From the NCBI GenBank assembly GCA_964015035.1, contig CAXHCA010000001.1, positions 101,533-165,532 on the forward strand: a DNA stretch of 64,000 nucleotides. Direction: 5' to 3'. Below the pieces are notes generated by a model, which was not told the DNA's origin, ran no database searches, and saw only the letters and a list, made by a program, of their open reading frames with translations. Numbering within the stretch: position 1 is the first letter of the stretch; each line of letters begins with the position of its first letter. This stretch comes from BQJU01 sp964015035 (GTDB lineage Bacteria > Bacteroidota > Bacteroidia > Chitinophagales > Saprospiraceae). The position numbers and the translations under genes are program-made. This document shows, piece after piece, positions 8,666-17,521 of this stretch.

Positions 8666-10582
8666 ATGGATAGGAATACCATCATTGGATTCAGTTTGAT
8701 TTTCATCCTGTTGGTAGTTTGGCAACAGTTTATTGCGCCTTCGCCGGAAGAGATAGAGGCCATGCAAAGGACACAGGATTCTCTTGTCACAGTGGAAAGG
8801 CAGAAAGATAGCTTGGCCCGCCTGGAGAAAGAAGGAACAACTACAGCCCAGGAAATTACCACGCAAGAAAGCATTGAGCAGCAGATTCCTGATTCTTTGC
8901 GTCAAGCGCAATTGGGTTCTACATTTGGTCCTTTTGCTGCCGCCGCTTCAGGGAAAGAAACAACTTCTACGTTGAGCAACGACTTGTTTACCATTACCTT
9001 CACGAATAAAGGAGGACGGATCAAGGAGGTCGTTTTGCACGACTTCAAGAAGTTAATGCTTAACGAGGAGGAGAAAGAAGTCAAGGTTCCGCTTAAGTTG
9101 CTGGAAGATGAAAAAAATAAATTTGAATATTTCTTGCCCATAGCTAATCTGCCCGGTGGTGGGGTAAAAACCTCCGATCTATACTTTGAGGCGATCAAAA
9201 AAGGAGAAAACGAAATCGTTTTTCGCGCCGACGCAGGGGAAGGCCGGTATTTTGAACAACACTACAAAGTAGAGCCGGGTACTTATGTAATAGACTATGA
9301 CCTACAGTTTGAAGGGCTTCAAAACCTGATTGCCAATAATGCCCAGGCTATTGACCTTTATTGGGAAAATCACCTTGATAAGATCGAAATCAATACCAAT
9401 TTTGAGCGCAATTACTCAACGGTTTATTTCAAACCGATTGAAGATGGTACCGACTATTGTTCTTGTACCTCTGACGATACCGAGGATATTGAGCAGCCAT
9501 TAAAGTGGGTGTCCAATACCAACCAGTTTTTTAATAGCACCCTGATTGCTGAAGATCGTTTTCAGTCGGCCAAAATGGAATCCAAAACGCTGGATGCTGA
9601 GCTGCCTGATTTGAAGATACTGAGCTCCAACGTTAAAATCCCTTACGCCCATAGTGCAAGTGAGACCTTCTCCATGGATTTTTATATAGGGCCCAATGAG
9701 TTTGACCGCCTACGGGATCTCGGCTATAGTATCAGTGATGTGGTGCCTTTTGGTTGGAGCATTTTTGGAACAGTGAATCGCTGGATCATTCGGCCCCTCT
9801 TCAATTTCTTGTCTTCCTTTATAGGAAGTATGGGGATTGTGATCTTGGTGTTGACCTTGTTGGTAAAACTGATTCTGTATCCGCTGACCTATCGGATGTT
9901 GTACTCCCAATCGAAGATGAGTGCGATGAAACCTCGACTGGAGGGACTGAAGGAAAAACACAAAGATGATGCGCAGGCCCAACAGATGGAACAGATGAAA
10001 ATGTACCGCGAATTTGGCGTGAATCCACTAGGTGGCTGTATGCCAATGGTGCTGCAAATGCCGATCTGGATTGCCTTGTACCGCTTTTTCCCGGCTTCCA
10101 TCGAATTTAGACAAGCAAGCTTTCTTTGGGCAACCGATCTTTCCTCCTATGACGTTTTCCTGAGATTGCCGGTATCCCTGCCATTGGGATTTGGTTCACA
10201 TATCAGTTTGTTTACCTTTTTGTGGGCCATTACTACGTTGATCTACACCTATTATAATACCAAGCACATGGATATGTCGGCCAATCCGGCTATGAAATAC
10301 ATGCAGTACTTGATGCCATTGTTTTTCCTCGGTTTCTTTAACAGTTATGCTTCTGGTCTGACCTGTTACCTCTTGTTCAGTAACCTGTTTAATATTACGC
10401 AGACCATTGTGACCAAGAATTACATCATTGATCAGGAAAAAATCAAGGCGGAGCTAGAAGCTTACAAAAAGAAACCCAAGAAGAAGAAATCTGGTTTCCA
10501 AGAACGACTAGAAAAAGCATTAAAGGAACAGCAGCGTGTACAAGCAGAGCGCGAAAAGGGTAAGAAAACAGGCAAAAAATAA
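8666..10582 (+). CDS. yidC: Membrane protein insertase YidC
   Basis: 638 residues from ATG at 8666; the family start MDRNTIIGF decides this over an in-frame ATG 42 bp upstream. An N-terminal transmembrane helix (about 5-24) is followed by a coiled-coil linker with many Gln and Glu. The large periplasmic beta domain spans about 75-365. The conserved insertase core has about five membrane segments (roughly 375-600), with MYREFGVNPLGGCMPMVLQMPIWIALY and a late SGLTCYLLFSN segment, followed by a Lys-rich tail that contacts ribosomes. It inserts inner-membrane proteins with Sec or alone. The acidic cluster CSCTSDDTEDIE inside the periplasmic domain is notable. Followed 45 bp later by a lipoprotein gene. 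Confidence 0.97.
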   Translation: MDRNTIIGFSLIFILLVVWQQFIAPSPEEIEAMQRTQDSLVTVERQKDSLARLEKEGTTTAQEITTQESIEQQIPDSLRQAQLGSTFGPFAAAASGKETTSTLSNDLFTITFTNKGGRIKEVVLHDFKKLMLNEEEKEVKVPLKLLEDEKNKFEYFLPIANLPGGGVKTSDLYFEAIKKGENEIVFRADAGEGRYFEQHYKVEPGTYVIDYDLQFEGLQNLIANNAQAIDLYWENHLDKIEINTNFERNYSTVYFKPIEDGTDYCSCTSDDTEDIEQPLKWVSNTNQFFNSTLIAEDRFQSAKMESKTLDAELPDLKILSSNVKIPYAHSASETFSMDFYIGPNEFDRLRDLGYSISDVVPFGWSIFGTVNRWIIRPLFNFLSSFIGSMGIVILVLTLLVKLILYPLTYRMLYSQSKMSAMKPRLEGLKEKHKDDAQAQQMEQMKMYREFGVNPLGGCMPMVLQMPIWIALYRFFPASIEFRQASFLWATDLSSYDVFLRLPVSLPLGFGSHISLFTFLWAITTLIYTYYNTKHMDMSANPAMKYMQYLMPLFFLGFFNSYASGLTCYLLFSNLFNITQTIVTKNYIIDQEKIKAELEAYKKKPKKKKSGFQERLEKALKEQQRVQAEREKGKKTGKK

Positions 10583-10627
10583 TTTTTATTGCCTATAATA
10601 GTAGTCCATAACTAAAATATCCAGGCT

Positions 10628-11188
10628 ATGAAAATCGGATCATTAAGCATATTATTTTTTGCCGTTTTGTTGCTCACCGCCTGCAATCGTAAGGCAGTGG
10701 AAACGGTTGAAGCCAAACCGATCGAGAAACATCCAGAGCCTACTCAGGTGCATACCGCTCCAGAGGAATTGGTAGACGTGGTTTCGGCGAAACCACATTT
10801 GGTAGCAAGCATCAAAAAGACGGCATGTTATGGTAAATGCCCGGTTTTCGAGGCCAAATTTTACTCAGATGGCAAAGCCACTTACCACGGCAAAAAATTT
10901 GTAGATCGCGAAGGCTATTACGTTGCGGTGATTGATGAATTTATTGTCTCGGAGATTGCCCGAAAGGCCAATGAAATTGGTTTCTTTAAATTGGATGAAA
11001 CTTATCCAAAAAATGGAAGAAACATCACTGACCTTCCCAATACCATCACTATGGTCAACGATGGCATCCAAAAGAAGTCAATCATCAACAATCACGAAGC
11101 GCCTGCTAATTTGCAAGAATTTGAACAATACCTGCAAAGTCAAATTGACAAATTGGAATGGACCGAGGTAGAAAGCTTGGATGATTAG
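10628..11188 (+). CDS. Lipoprotein with DUF6438-like domain
   Basis: 186 residues with a short signal ending at LLTAC (Cys19), then a Pro/Glu-rich spacer to about 60. The conserved part is SIKKTACYGKCPVFEAKFYSDGKATYHGKKFV (interrupted here only in description), where the CYGKCPVF core with two cysteines four residues apart is the hallmark of DUF6438. The remainder contains GFFKLDETYP and LPNTITMVNDG. Function unknown; likely periplasmic and possibly metal or disulfide dependent because of the CxxxC pair. The stop shares four bases (11185-11188) with the stop of the convergent gene. Confidence 0.8.
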   Translation: MKIGSLSILFFAVLLLTACNRKAVETVEAKPIEKHPEPTQVHTAPEELVDVVSAKPHLVASIKKTACYGKCPVFEAKFYSDGKATYHGKKFVDREGYYVAVIDEFIVSEIARKANEIGFFKLDETYPKNGRNITDLPNTITMVNDGIQKKSIINNHEAPANLQEFEQYLQSQIDKLEWTEVESLDD

Positions 11189-12123
11189 AATACAACGTCA
11201 AAAACTTCCATACTAAAACGACCAATCTCTGGCTTTTTTGCCGGGATATTCCAGCTTCCCTGGTAAGTAATCTTGGTGGGCAAATACCAGTCTTCAGTTT
11301 TAGTCAAGAGGATTCTCATGGCCACATCAAAATCAAAAAAAGCACCTTGGTAAAATAGGTGGTAGTTGCGACCAACGACCTGAAAAGAGCTTTTTTCAAA
11401 GTACGTTTCCATTTGTTTAATCACCGTCTTATCTACCTTATGCTCTGTGAATTCAGGCTTGACTTCAGCGGTAAAGAGGTAACAGTCTTTCCCATCAAAG
11501 GCTGCTGACGTGATGGAATAGTTGTAATATTCCGACAGGCGATCACTAAAGATAGCTGTCTTGCCCCCGATGAAAGGTACATTCACCTCTTGGCCGGGCT
11601 GGAACATGAGTTTCTTCAACTCCGCAATGTGCTTTTCCATGCCTTTGGCCCCCTGATCAGTAATCTCGGGAGGTAGATCGGGTTCACACTTCTCTCCTTC
11701 GGTAAAAAAGATGCGGTCAAACATCTTGGCCGTGTAGTATTTGTACTGTTTCTTTTTCTTATAAAAATTCCCGCTACTTACTTCGTCCTGTACTTCCATT
11801 GTACGGCAACGATTGACCACCTGCTGCTCTGTGCGACTGGAATATTGGGCTTTCTGGCGACCTTTTTTGTCAAAAAACACCATTTCATTTTGGGCAGTAT
11901 AGCTGACCAAGCGCAAGTTGTGAAAAGCCTGGTAAAAGCTCTTATCTTCGATAACCATGCGAATGAATTCCTCCACATCAAAGCCCTGTCGGCTGGCGGT
12001 GACAACAAATGAATCCAGGAAAACGACTGCTGCCACCCCCTTATAGGCTGTGTCTGCCTCTATTTTCTGGGCATTTAAGGTCAAAAAGCTATTGAAGAAG
12101 ATTAAAAACGTGCAAAACCTCAT
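11185..12123 (-). CDS. Conserved secreted protein of unknown function
   Basis: 312 residues with an N-terminal signal peptide (MRFCTFLIFFNSFLTLNAQ). I do not recognise the family. The sequence is beta-rich, typical of Bacteroidota periplasmic proteins. It opens with a segment resembling the CarboxypepD-like/DUF5686 layouts (VVTASRQGFDVEEFIRMVIEDKSFYQAFHNLR), and has a KKKKQYKYY patch near 125 and a C-terminal TKITYQGSWNIPAKKPE. No membrane segment beyond the signal. Convergent with the DUF6438 lipoprotein and sharing a 4-base stop overlap; its 5' side faces hbd divergently, so it is probably a single-gene unit. Confidence 0.75.
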   Translation of the reverse strand: MRFCTFLIFFNSFLTLNAQKIEADTAYKGVAAVVFLDSFVVTASRQGFDVEEFIRMVIEDKSFYQAFHNLRLVSYTAQNEMVFFDKKGRQKAQYSSRTEQQVVNRCRTMEVQDEVSSGNFYKKKKQYKYYTAKMFDRIFFTEGEKCEPDLPPEITDQGAKGMEKHIAELKKLMFQPGQEVNVPFIGGKTAIFSDRLSEYYNYSITSAAFDGKDCYLFTAEVKPEFTEHKVDKTVIKQMETYFEKSSFQVVGRNYHLFYQGAFFDFDVAMRILLTKTEDWYLPTKITYQGSWNIPAKKPEIGRFSMEVFDVVF

Positions 12124-12279
12124 AATGATGCTGACTTAGTTGGTAAAGGTACTAACGAATTTGTTTTGGGCCAATTAGAATAGATGATTGAAACAATCCT
12201 CTGATTAGTCAAAATCACTCCTTCCTCAGTTAAAATTTTCTTTCTATAAAATCATTAACTTTAAAACTGAACTTTCACT

Positions 12280-12294
12280 ATTTTCGCCGAAAAT
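12280..12294. promoter_or_regulatory. Palindrome upstream of hbd
   Basis: ATTTTCG-C-CGAAAAT has 7-bp arms with a one-base centre, 15 bp before the ATG. It sits where an operator would overlap the promoter or 5' end. No matching site was found elsewhere in the window, so this is tentative. Confidence 0.3.
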
Positions 12295-12309
12295 CAAACA
12301 AACCGAATT

Positions 12310-13197
12310 ATGAAAAATATAGCAGTAGTAGGTGCGGGGACCATGGGAAATGGCATTGCGCATGTTTTTGCCATGAATGGTTTTGCGGTAAATCTCATTG
12401 ATATTTCTTCGGATGCTTTAGATCGGGCGTTAACTACGATTGAAAAGAATCTGGACCGGATGATCAAAAAAGAACGCATTTCTGAAGCCGATAAAAAAGC
12501 GACGTTGGCCAATATCCAGAAACATACAAGTATAGAAACTGGGGTTGCCAATGCCGATCTGGTGGTAGAAGCAGCTACTGAAAATGTAGATTTAAAGCTC
12601 AAAATTTTTGTTCAATTAGATACCCATAGCCCAGAAGGAGCCATTTTGGCCACCAATACCTCTTCCATTTCTATTACTAGAATTGCGGCATCAACCAAAC
12701 GCCCAAATCAGGTGATTGGCATGCACTTTATGAATCCGGTACCTGTGATGAAACTGGTGGAGGTGATCAGAGGTTATGCCACTTCTGATAAGGTGACGGA
12801 AACAATCATGGCACTATCGGCGAAACTGGGGAAAAGTCCGGTGGAAGTTAACGATTATCCCGGCTTTGTGGCTAATCGTATCCTGATGCCGATGATCAAC
12901 GAAGCCATTTATACCCTTTACGAAGGAGTAGCTGGTGTACAGGAAATTGACACCGTCATGAAGTTGGGAATGGCACATCCGATGGGGCCCTTGCAGCTTG
13001 CTGATTTCATTGGATTGGACGTTTGTTTATCGATCCTCAATGTGCTGTATGATGGCTTTGGAAATCCCAAATACGCGCCATGTCCGCTACTGGTCAATAT
13101 GGTAATGGCTGGCAAGATGGGCGCAAAAACCGGTGAAGGTTTTTATGTATACACTCCTGGTTCCAAAGAATTGGTGGTCGCCAAGAATTTTCAATAG
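12310..13197 (+). CDS. hbd: 3-hydroxybutyryl-CoA / 3-hydroxyacyl-CoA dehydrogenase
   Basis: 295 residues. The N-terminal Rossmann fold has GAGTMG at 8-13, an acidic residue after strand 2 (IDIS) and VVEAATEN (85-92). The catalytic dyad is His139 and Glu151 in HFMNPVPVMKLVEVI. The C-terminal dimerisation domain (about 190-285) carries MGPLQLADFIGLD and ends KTGEGFYVY. It oxidises (S)-3-hydroxyacyl-CoA with NAD or runs in reverse, in fatty acid breakdown or PHB/butyrate-type pathways, in the cytosol. Length is that of the short, single-domain type and not the FadB fusion. A palindrome at 12280-12294 may be its operator. Confidence 0.95.
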   Translation: MKNIAVVGAGTMGNGIAHVFAMNGFAVNLIDISSDALDRALTTIEKNLDRMIKKERISEADKKATLANIQKHTSIETGVANADLVVEAATENVDLKLKIFVQLDTHSPEGAILATNTSSISITRIAASTKRPNQVIGMHFMNPVPVMKLVEVIRGYATSDKVTETIMALSAKLGKSPVEVNDYPGFVANRILMPMINEAIYTLYEGVAGVQEIDTVMKLGMAHPMGPLQLADFIGLDVCLSILNVLYDGFGNPKYAPCPLLVNMVMAGKMGAKTGEGFYVYTPGSKELVVAKNFQ

Positions 13198-13202
13198 GCT
13201 CA

Positions 13203-13270
13203 GTGCATGTCTGGAGGTAGTCATTCAGTCTGCAATTTTCGCTGCTAAAGCACCTCCTCCAAACAAGCAC
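13203..13270. repeat. Short copy (B) of the dispersed mosaic repeat
   Basis: Left end GTGCATGTCTGGAGGT (13203-13218) and inverted right end CCTCCAAACAAGCAC (13256-13270). The right half, read in reverse, continues as GGTGCTTTAGCAGCGAAAAT, the same as the left block of copies at 19452, 20614 and 63947. It fills the spacer between two convergent stops and its last base falls on the S4-gene stop codon. Confidence 0.7.
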
Positions 13271-13656
13271 TAATAGATATCATCCTTAAACCTGTCGATG
13301 TTCCGACGCTCCCGCTTGGTGGGGCGTCCGGCACCTTTTTCCCGTTTTTCGGCGCCTCCTTTGCCGACAAACCAGTCATTGTATTTGTTTAACTCATCCG
13401 CAGGGGTGAGGTCTTCATAACAAGTCTGGGCGAGGGGAGCCCCCACTCGTTTCTGTATCAAGTCCAATACTTTGTATTGTAGGTTAAATCCGTTCTTGCT
13501 CACCTGTAGCTGCTGGCCACGTTCCAGCATATAAGATGGCTTTACATTGATGCCATTGATTTTAATTTTACCAGATTTACAGGCATCGGTGGCCAATGTC
13601 CGGGATTTAAAAATCCGGACACTCCACAGCCACTTGTCTATTCTTACTTTTTCCAC
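13270..13656 (-). CDS. S4-domain RNA-binding protein (Hsp15/HslR-like)
   Basis: 128 residues. An S4 domain covers about 1-60, starting RIDKWLWSVRIFKSRTLA and continuing with ACKSGKIKINGINVKPSYML. It is followed by an extended basic tail (GAGRPTKRERRNIDRFKDD, residues 108-126). The layout is that of Hsp15, which in Escherichia coli binds stalled 50S subunits with a nascent chain; the same role is inferred. The stop codon abuts repeat copy B. Thirteen bp downstream of the ppk2 start in the same direction, so ppk2 and this gene may share an operon order DUF58, ppk2, S4. Confidence 0.9.
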   Translation of the reverse strand: MEKVRIDKWLWSVRIFKSRTLATDACKSGKIKINGINVKPSYMLERGQQLQVSKNGFNLQYKVLDLIQKRVGAPLAQTCYEDLTPADELNKYNDWFVGKGGAEKREKGAGRPTKRERRNIDRFKDDIY

Positions 13657-13669
13657 GATAAAAGGTAAA

Positions 13670-14410
13670 TTAATCTCGTTTTAGAGGCGGATATTGCATA
13701 TCCAGTTTTTCCATGGCTTCCACCATAGCTTTTGCGATCACATAATTGCGATACCACCGCTTATCTACCGGTACAATGGTCCACGGGAGTTCGCTGCGGT
13801 TGATCGCGTCTTCATAACAACGCATATATTCGTCCCAGCGTTCCCGTTCTTTCCAATCGCTGTCATTGTGTTTCCAATGTTTATCTGATTCATTCAAGCG
13901 TTCTTCCAATTCCAGCTTCTGCTGATCGTAGGAAATGTGCAGATAAAATTTGAAAATCAGGGTATTATTATCAAAAGTGAGCAGGTTTTCAAAAGCATTG
14001 ATCGCAGCCATTCGCTGGTCCACTTGGTGCTCATCAATCCAGCCATGCACCCGCTGAATCAAAATATCTTCGTAGTGAGACCGATTAAAAATTTGAATCA
14101 TCCCCTTGGCTGGCACCTGTTTGTGCACTCGCCACAAGAAATCATGTGCAAATTCTTCTTCAGAGGGTTTTTTAAAGGAATAGACATTTACTCCGGAAGG
14201 ATGACATTCCTCAAAAACATTGCCTACAGCTCCATCCTTACCGCTCCCATCCATGCCTTGTAGAATCACCAAAATAGCGTGTTTGCGCTCTGCGTAGAGC
14301 ACCTTCTGCAATTCACCGAGACGGTCTACCAATTTCTTGGTAATTTTTTCAACCTTGTCACGATCCAAGTCCTCTGGTGGATCAGTAGAAATTTCGTTTA
14401 GTTTAATCAT
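13670..14410 (-). CDS. ppk2: Polyphosphate kinase 2 (PPK2) family protein
   Basis: 246 residues, one PPK2 domain. Walker A GMDGSGKDG is at 52-60, the Walker-B/lid region FNRSHYEDIL at 108-117, with WRVHKQVPAKGMIQIFNR before it. The C-terminal helix contains PWTIVPVDKRWYRNYVI. It moves phosphate between inorganic polyphosphate and nucleotides in the cytosol. The length and the GMDGSGKDGAV form fit the short one-domain classes; whether it phosphorylates NMP, NDP or both cannot be decided by eye. Ten bp after the DUF58 gene and 13 bp before the S4 gene, all leftward. Confidence 0.92.
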   Translation of the reverse strand: MIKLNEISTDPPEDLDRDKVEKITKKLVDRLGELQKVLYAERKHAILVILQGMDGSGKDGAVGNVFEECHPSGVNVYSFKKPSEEEFAHDFLWRVHKQVPAKGMIQIFNRSHYEDILIQRVHGWIDEHQVDQRMAAINAFENLLTFDNNTLIFKFYLHISYDQQKLELEERLNESDKHWKHNDSDWKERERWDEYMRCYEDAINRSELPWTIVPVDKRWYRNYVIAKAMVEAMEKLDMQYPPLKRD

Positions 14411-14419
14411 ACATTGTGT

Positions 14420-15343
14420 TTAGGTTCCCATTTTGCCACGTTTTACCAAATAGGATTGCAAGATAGGGCGGAATCCTTTATTGATATCGGCTTCCACAAA
14501 ATCGATACGATATTGCAAGCATTTAATTTTCAATGATTCCGTGAATTCCTTCATCTTTGAGAGATAATAATCCTTCACCTGGTTGGGCTGTAGTTTGATG
14601 CGCTCACCGGTTTCCATATCGATGAACTCGTAGGGACGGTTTTCAAATTGAAAATCAATTTCGTGTTTTTGATCAACTACGTGAAAGAGAATCACTTCGT
14701 GTTTATTGTGCTTAAGGTGCTGCAAAGCCGAAAACAACTCGTCTGTTTGTTCTGATTGCTCAAACATATCACTAAATACGATCACCATGGAACGTTTGTG
14801 AATGCTGTCGGCAATCTGGTGCAATGCCTTTGCCGCCGAAGTAGCCTTATTGTGGTTTGGATTTTGCAACAATTGATCCAAATGGGTCAACATCAATCGG
14901 TAATGGGACGTACTGGACTTACATCGGGTATGTAATTGAACGGCTTCATCAAACACACTCAATCCAAAGGCGTCTCGTTGCTTTTGCAGCAAATGCATAA
15001 GAGAAGCAGAAGCCAGAGCAGAAAAGCGAAGCTTGTTGAATTGTTTGTCGGCATCCGGCTCAGGGTAGTACATTGAAGAAGAGCCATCAATTACGATTTG
15101 ACAACGAAGATTAGTTTCCTCTTCAAACCTTTTGCTAAAGAGCTTATCGGTGCGGGCATATACCTTCCAATCAATGTTACGAGTAGACTCCCCTTGATTG
15201 TACAACCGGTGTTCGGCAAACTCGACAGAAAACCCGTGAAAAGGACTTTTGTGCAATCCGATTATGAAGCCTTCTACCACCTGTTTGGCCAATATTTCCA
15301 GGTTTCCCCAGTTTCTGACCTCATAACTATCCAACATGCTCAT
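14420..15343 (-). CDS. DUF58 domain protein
   Basis: 307 residues from ATG at 15343; an alternative ATG is two codons later. An in-frame extension to 15424 is rejected because it would overlap the thioredoxin terminator. The DUF58 signature is present: a GESTRNIDWKVYARTDKLF segment near residue 50-70, then a von Willebrand A-like domain with the MIDAS-type DGSSSMYYPE and SALASASLMHLL. A SMVIVFSDMFE strand follows. DUF58 proteins usually accompany MoxR AAA ATPases and BatA-type proteins in envelope or respiratory maturation. Here no moxR is adjacent, so the partner lies elsewhere. First gene of a probable leftward operon with ppk2. Confidence 0.9.
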   Translation of the reverse strand: MSMLDSYEVRNWGNLEILAKQVVEGFIIGLHKSPFHGFSVEFAEHRLYNQGESTRNIDWKVYARTDKLFSKRFEEETNLRCQIVIDGSSSMYYPEPDADKQFNKLRFSALASASLMHLLQKQRDAFGLSVFDEAVQLHTRCKSSTSHYRLMLTHLDQLLQNPNHNKATSAAKALHQIADSIHKRSMVIVFSDMFEQSEQTDELFSALQHLKHNKHEVILFHVVDQKHEIDFQFENRPYEFIDMETGERIKLQPNQVKDYYLSKMKEFTESLKIKCLQYRIDFVEADINKGFRPILQSYLVKRGKMGT

Positions 15344-15405
15344 GGTTAACAATTTTTCTTCGTTGATGTAAAGAGCGAGTTTTGTCCACAAAAGCTCAAA
15401 ACAGA

Positions 15406-15446
15406 AAGCCCCCACTTTAGCCACATAAGGACTAAAACGGGGGCTT
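15406..15446 (-). terminator. Rho-independent terminator of trxA
   Basis: AAGCCCCC (15406-15413) pairs with GGGGGCTT (15439-15446), with partly paired ACTTTAG/CTAAAAC extending the stem. Read leftward it follows the trxA stop by about 46 bp and runs into TTCTGTTTTG. Confidence 0.75.
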
Positions 15447-15492
15447 AAGCTACTTATTTTCTATTGTATATCAAAAGTTGTACTTCGATCTT

Positions 15493-15813
15493 TTAAGCAA
15501 GCGCCTTATCGATTTTTTCTGCAAGAACCTTTTTAGTCGTAGTTCCTACGTGCTTTTCTGCTACTTCTCCATTTTTTAGGATCAGGATAGTGGGAATGCT
15601 ACGAATACCATATTTCATAGAAATTTCCGGATTCTCGTCAACATTAACCTTTCCAATAACGGCTTTGCCATCGTATTCGCTAGCCAATTCCTCAATAATT
15701 GGGCTAATCATACGGCATGGTCCACACCATTCAGCCCAGAAATCTACTACAGCCACACTATCTTCTTTCAGGGCCGTCTCCTGGAAGTTAACATCCGTGA
15801 ATTCAAATGCCAT
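15493..15813 (-). CDS. trxA: Thioredoxin
   Basis: 106 residues, exact thioredoxin length. The active site is WAEWCGPCRM with Cys30 and Cys33. The cis-proline loop SIPTILIL and the buried Asp in VVDFW are present. It is a cytosolic disulfide reductase recycled by thioredoxin reductase. Own promoter (15886-15913) and terminator (15406-15446) make it a single-gene unit. Confidence 0.97.
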   Translation of the reverse strand: MAFEFTDVNFQETALKEDSVAVVDFWAEWCGPCRMISPIIEELASEYDGKAVIGKVNVDENPEISMKYGIRSIPTILILKNGEVAEKHVGTTTKKVLAEKIDKALA

Positions 15814-15885
15814 TGTTTTTGATTTTGATTGTTAGTTAATAATTACATTTGTGTCTATAAAACACTTTACCCCTTTTTCCGGTTG

Positions 15886-15913
15886 CAAATATAGATAATA
15901 AGTTAGATTCAAA
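15886..15913 (-). promoter_or_regulatory. Promoter of trxA
   Basis: The complement of 15886-15893 is TATATTTG. A TTTG (complement of 15910-15913) lies 16 bp upstream, somewhat short of the usual 19-21. The predicted leader is about 70 nt. Confidence 0.5.
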
Positions 15914-16079
15914 TGTCAAGACTGGGACAATCTTCCCCACATCAATGGTCGTTTGAATCCTGGATAATTTATCAAATTCCTATTTTTTATAACGATTTGC
16001 AAAAAAAATAGTTTCCTACTCTGACGAATCTAAATAGGATTGTTTCTATCCTTCCTCGTTGGAGACTGTGCTTTAATGA

Positions 16080-17165
16080 ATGATGACCATGCAAAAAAGA
16101 AAGGCCATTTGGATCGGGTTGGGTATTGTGGCGGTAATCTTGAGGTGGATTGGGGGGTTCAATCCCGAATGGATCGAAAAGATATATAGCAGGGGCCTTT
16201 TTCAAGGTATCCGCATCGCAATTGACTATTTGTTGGCTTGGCTCCCCATTCCCTTGATTTACCCATTTTTTTTTGTGGGGCTTTTTCTCCTGTTCCGATC
16301 TGCCAGACGTTGGTATCAAAGCCGGGATACCCGCAAGCAAAAGTTCATCCGTTTAGGCACCTCTACCTTGTCATTTATTGGCGGAGGAGTCTTTTTTTTC
16401 CTTTTTCTCTGGGGCTTTAATTACGGCAGAGTCCCTGTCGAACAAGAAATGCAGCTTCAGCTAAACCCATTGAGTCTTGATGAATTGTGGCATGAATTGC
16501 AAGATGAAACCAAGCACATCATTCGGTTGAGAAATGAAATCCCCACAGCAACGGCTGCTGCTTTGGATGAGCAACAATTGCCGCCCCAATTGGAGCGTAA
16601 ACTGCGCAATGGTTTGGTTCGTCAATTGAATCGTTATGGTTATCCCACCGCGGGGAGAGTGCGGGGAAGATTGCTATATCCCAAGGGCATTTTTTTGCGA
16701 TTTAGCGCTTCGGGGCTGTACTTCCCTTTTACGGGAGAAGGGCATGTAGATGCGGGAGTACATCCTTTGGAATGGCCCTTTGTATTGAGCCACGAGATGG
16801 CTCACGGTTATGGTTTTGGAGATGAAGGAACCTGCAACTTTTGGGCATATTTGGCCACCGCCCAGTCCAATGATCCGGTGATTGCCTATATGGGGCGATT
16901 GGTTTACTGGCGCACCTTAGCGACGAATTATTTGATTTATGAACCCGATAAATACCGGGAGTTTAGGGAGAAATTGCCAAAAGGCATTCAAGCAGACTTG
17001 GATGCGATCAATGAAAACCTGAAAAAATATCCGGATATTATGCCCAATTTAAGGTACTTTGCCTATGACACCTACCTCAAGGCCCAGGGCATCAGCGAAG
17101 GCATCAAGAATTACAGTAGGGTAATTATGATGGTGAAAGCCTGGCGGGAGAACACGGAAATTTAA
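16080..17165 (+). CDS. DUF3810 membrane protein with HExxH metallopeptidase motif
   Basis: 361 residues; starts at 16083 or 16089 are equally possible. Three hydrophobic segments (about 9-25, 48-74, 96-115) form a membrane anchor. The remainder is a soluble domain with LSHEMAHGYGFGDEGTCNF, where HEMAH is residues 238-242 and Glu249 follows in GDEG, the arrangement of a gluzincin-type zinc site. A YPKGIFLRFSASGLYFPFTGEGHVDAG block precedes it. This is the DUF3810 family, widespread in Bacteroidota and uncharacterised; a membrane-bound metalloprotease role is inferred from the motif. The stop shares four bases with the convergent SUI1 gene. Confidence 0.85.
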   Translation: MMTMQKRKAIWIGLGIVAVILRWIGGFNPEWIEKIYSRGLFQGIRIAIDYLLAWLPIPLIYPFFFVGLFLLFRSARRWYQSRDTRKQKFIRLGTSTLSFIGGGVFFFLFLWGFNYGRVPVEQEMQLQLNPLSLDELWHELQDETKHIIRLRNEIPTATAAALDEQQLPPQLERKLRNGLVRQLNRYGYPTAGRVRGRLLYPKGIFLRFSASGLYFPFTGEGHVDAGVHPLEWPFVLSHEMAHGYGFGDEGTCNFWAYLATAQSNDPVIAYMGRLVYWRTLATNYLIYEPDKYREFREKLPKGIQADLDAINENLKKYPDIMPNLRYFAYDTYLKAQGISEGIKNYSRVIMMVKAWRENTEI

Positions 17166-17509
17166 CCGCCCGCCTTTTTGGTTTGGGAATATCCCTCAGC
17201 GAGCAAAATTTCCACTACTTTATCGCGCTGGTTGCCCTGAACGAGAATTTCTCCATCCTTGGCACTTCCCCCCACACCGCATTTGGTTTTGAGTAATTTG
17301 CCCAGGATTTTCAAATCTTCTTCTGGTCCCACAAATCCAGTCACTAAAGTCACTTCCTTACCTTTGCGCTGCTTTCGGTCGATAAGTACCCGCAATTTTT
17401 GCTGTTGCGGAGGGAGGCCCTCTACTTCTTCTTGATTGTCAAAATTGTATTCAAAATCAGGATTAGTGGAGTAAACGACCCCTTTGCGGTTTTTTTTATT
17501 CTTGGCCAT
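17162..17509 (-). CDS. SUI1/eIF1-like translation factor (YciH type)
   Basis: 115 residues. A basic N-terminus (MAKNKKNRKG) and acidic linker precede the SUI1 fold (about 38-110), with LRVLIDRKQRKGKEVTLVTGF, then LLKTKCGVGGSAKDGEILVQG and an RDKVVEILLAEGY helix. The eIF1-like fold binds the small subunit near the P site; YciH in Escherichia coli affects start-codon fidelity. It begins 12 bp after the stop of the upstream leftward gene at 17522, so cotranscription is likely. Confidence 0.92.
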   Translation of the reverse strand: MAKNKKNRKGVVYSTNPDFEYNFDNQEEVEGLPPQQQKLRVLIDRKQRKGKEVTLVTGFVGPEEDLKILGKLLKTKCGVGGSAKDGEILVQGNQRDKVVEILLAEGYSQTKKAGG

Positions 17510-17521
17510 AGTGGTTAAATT

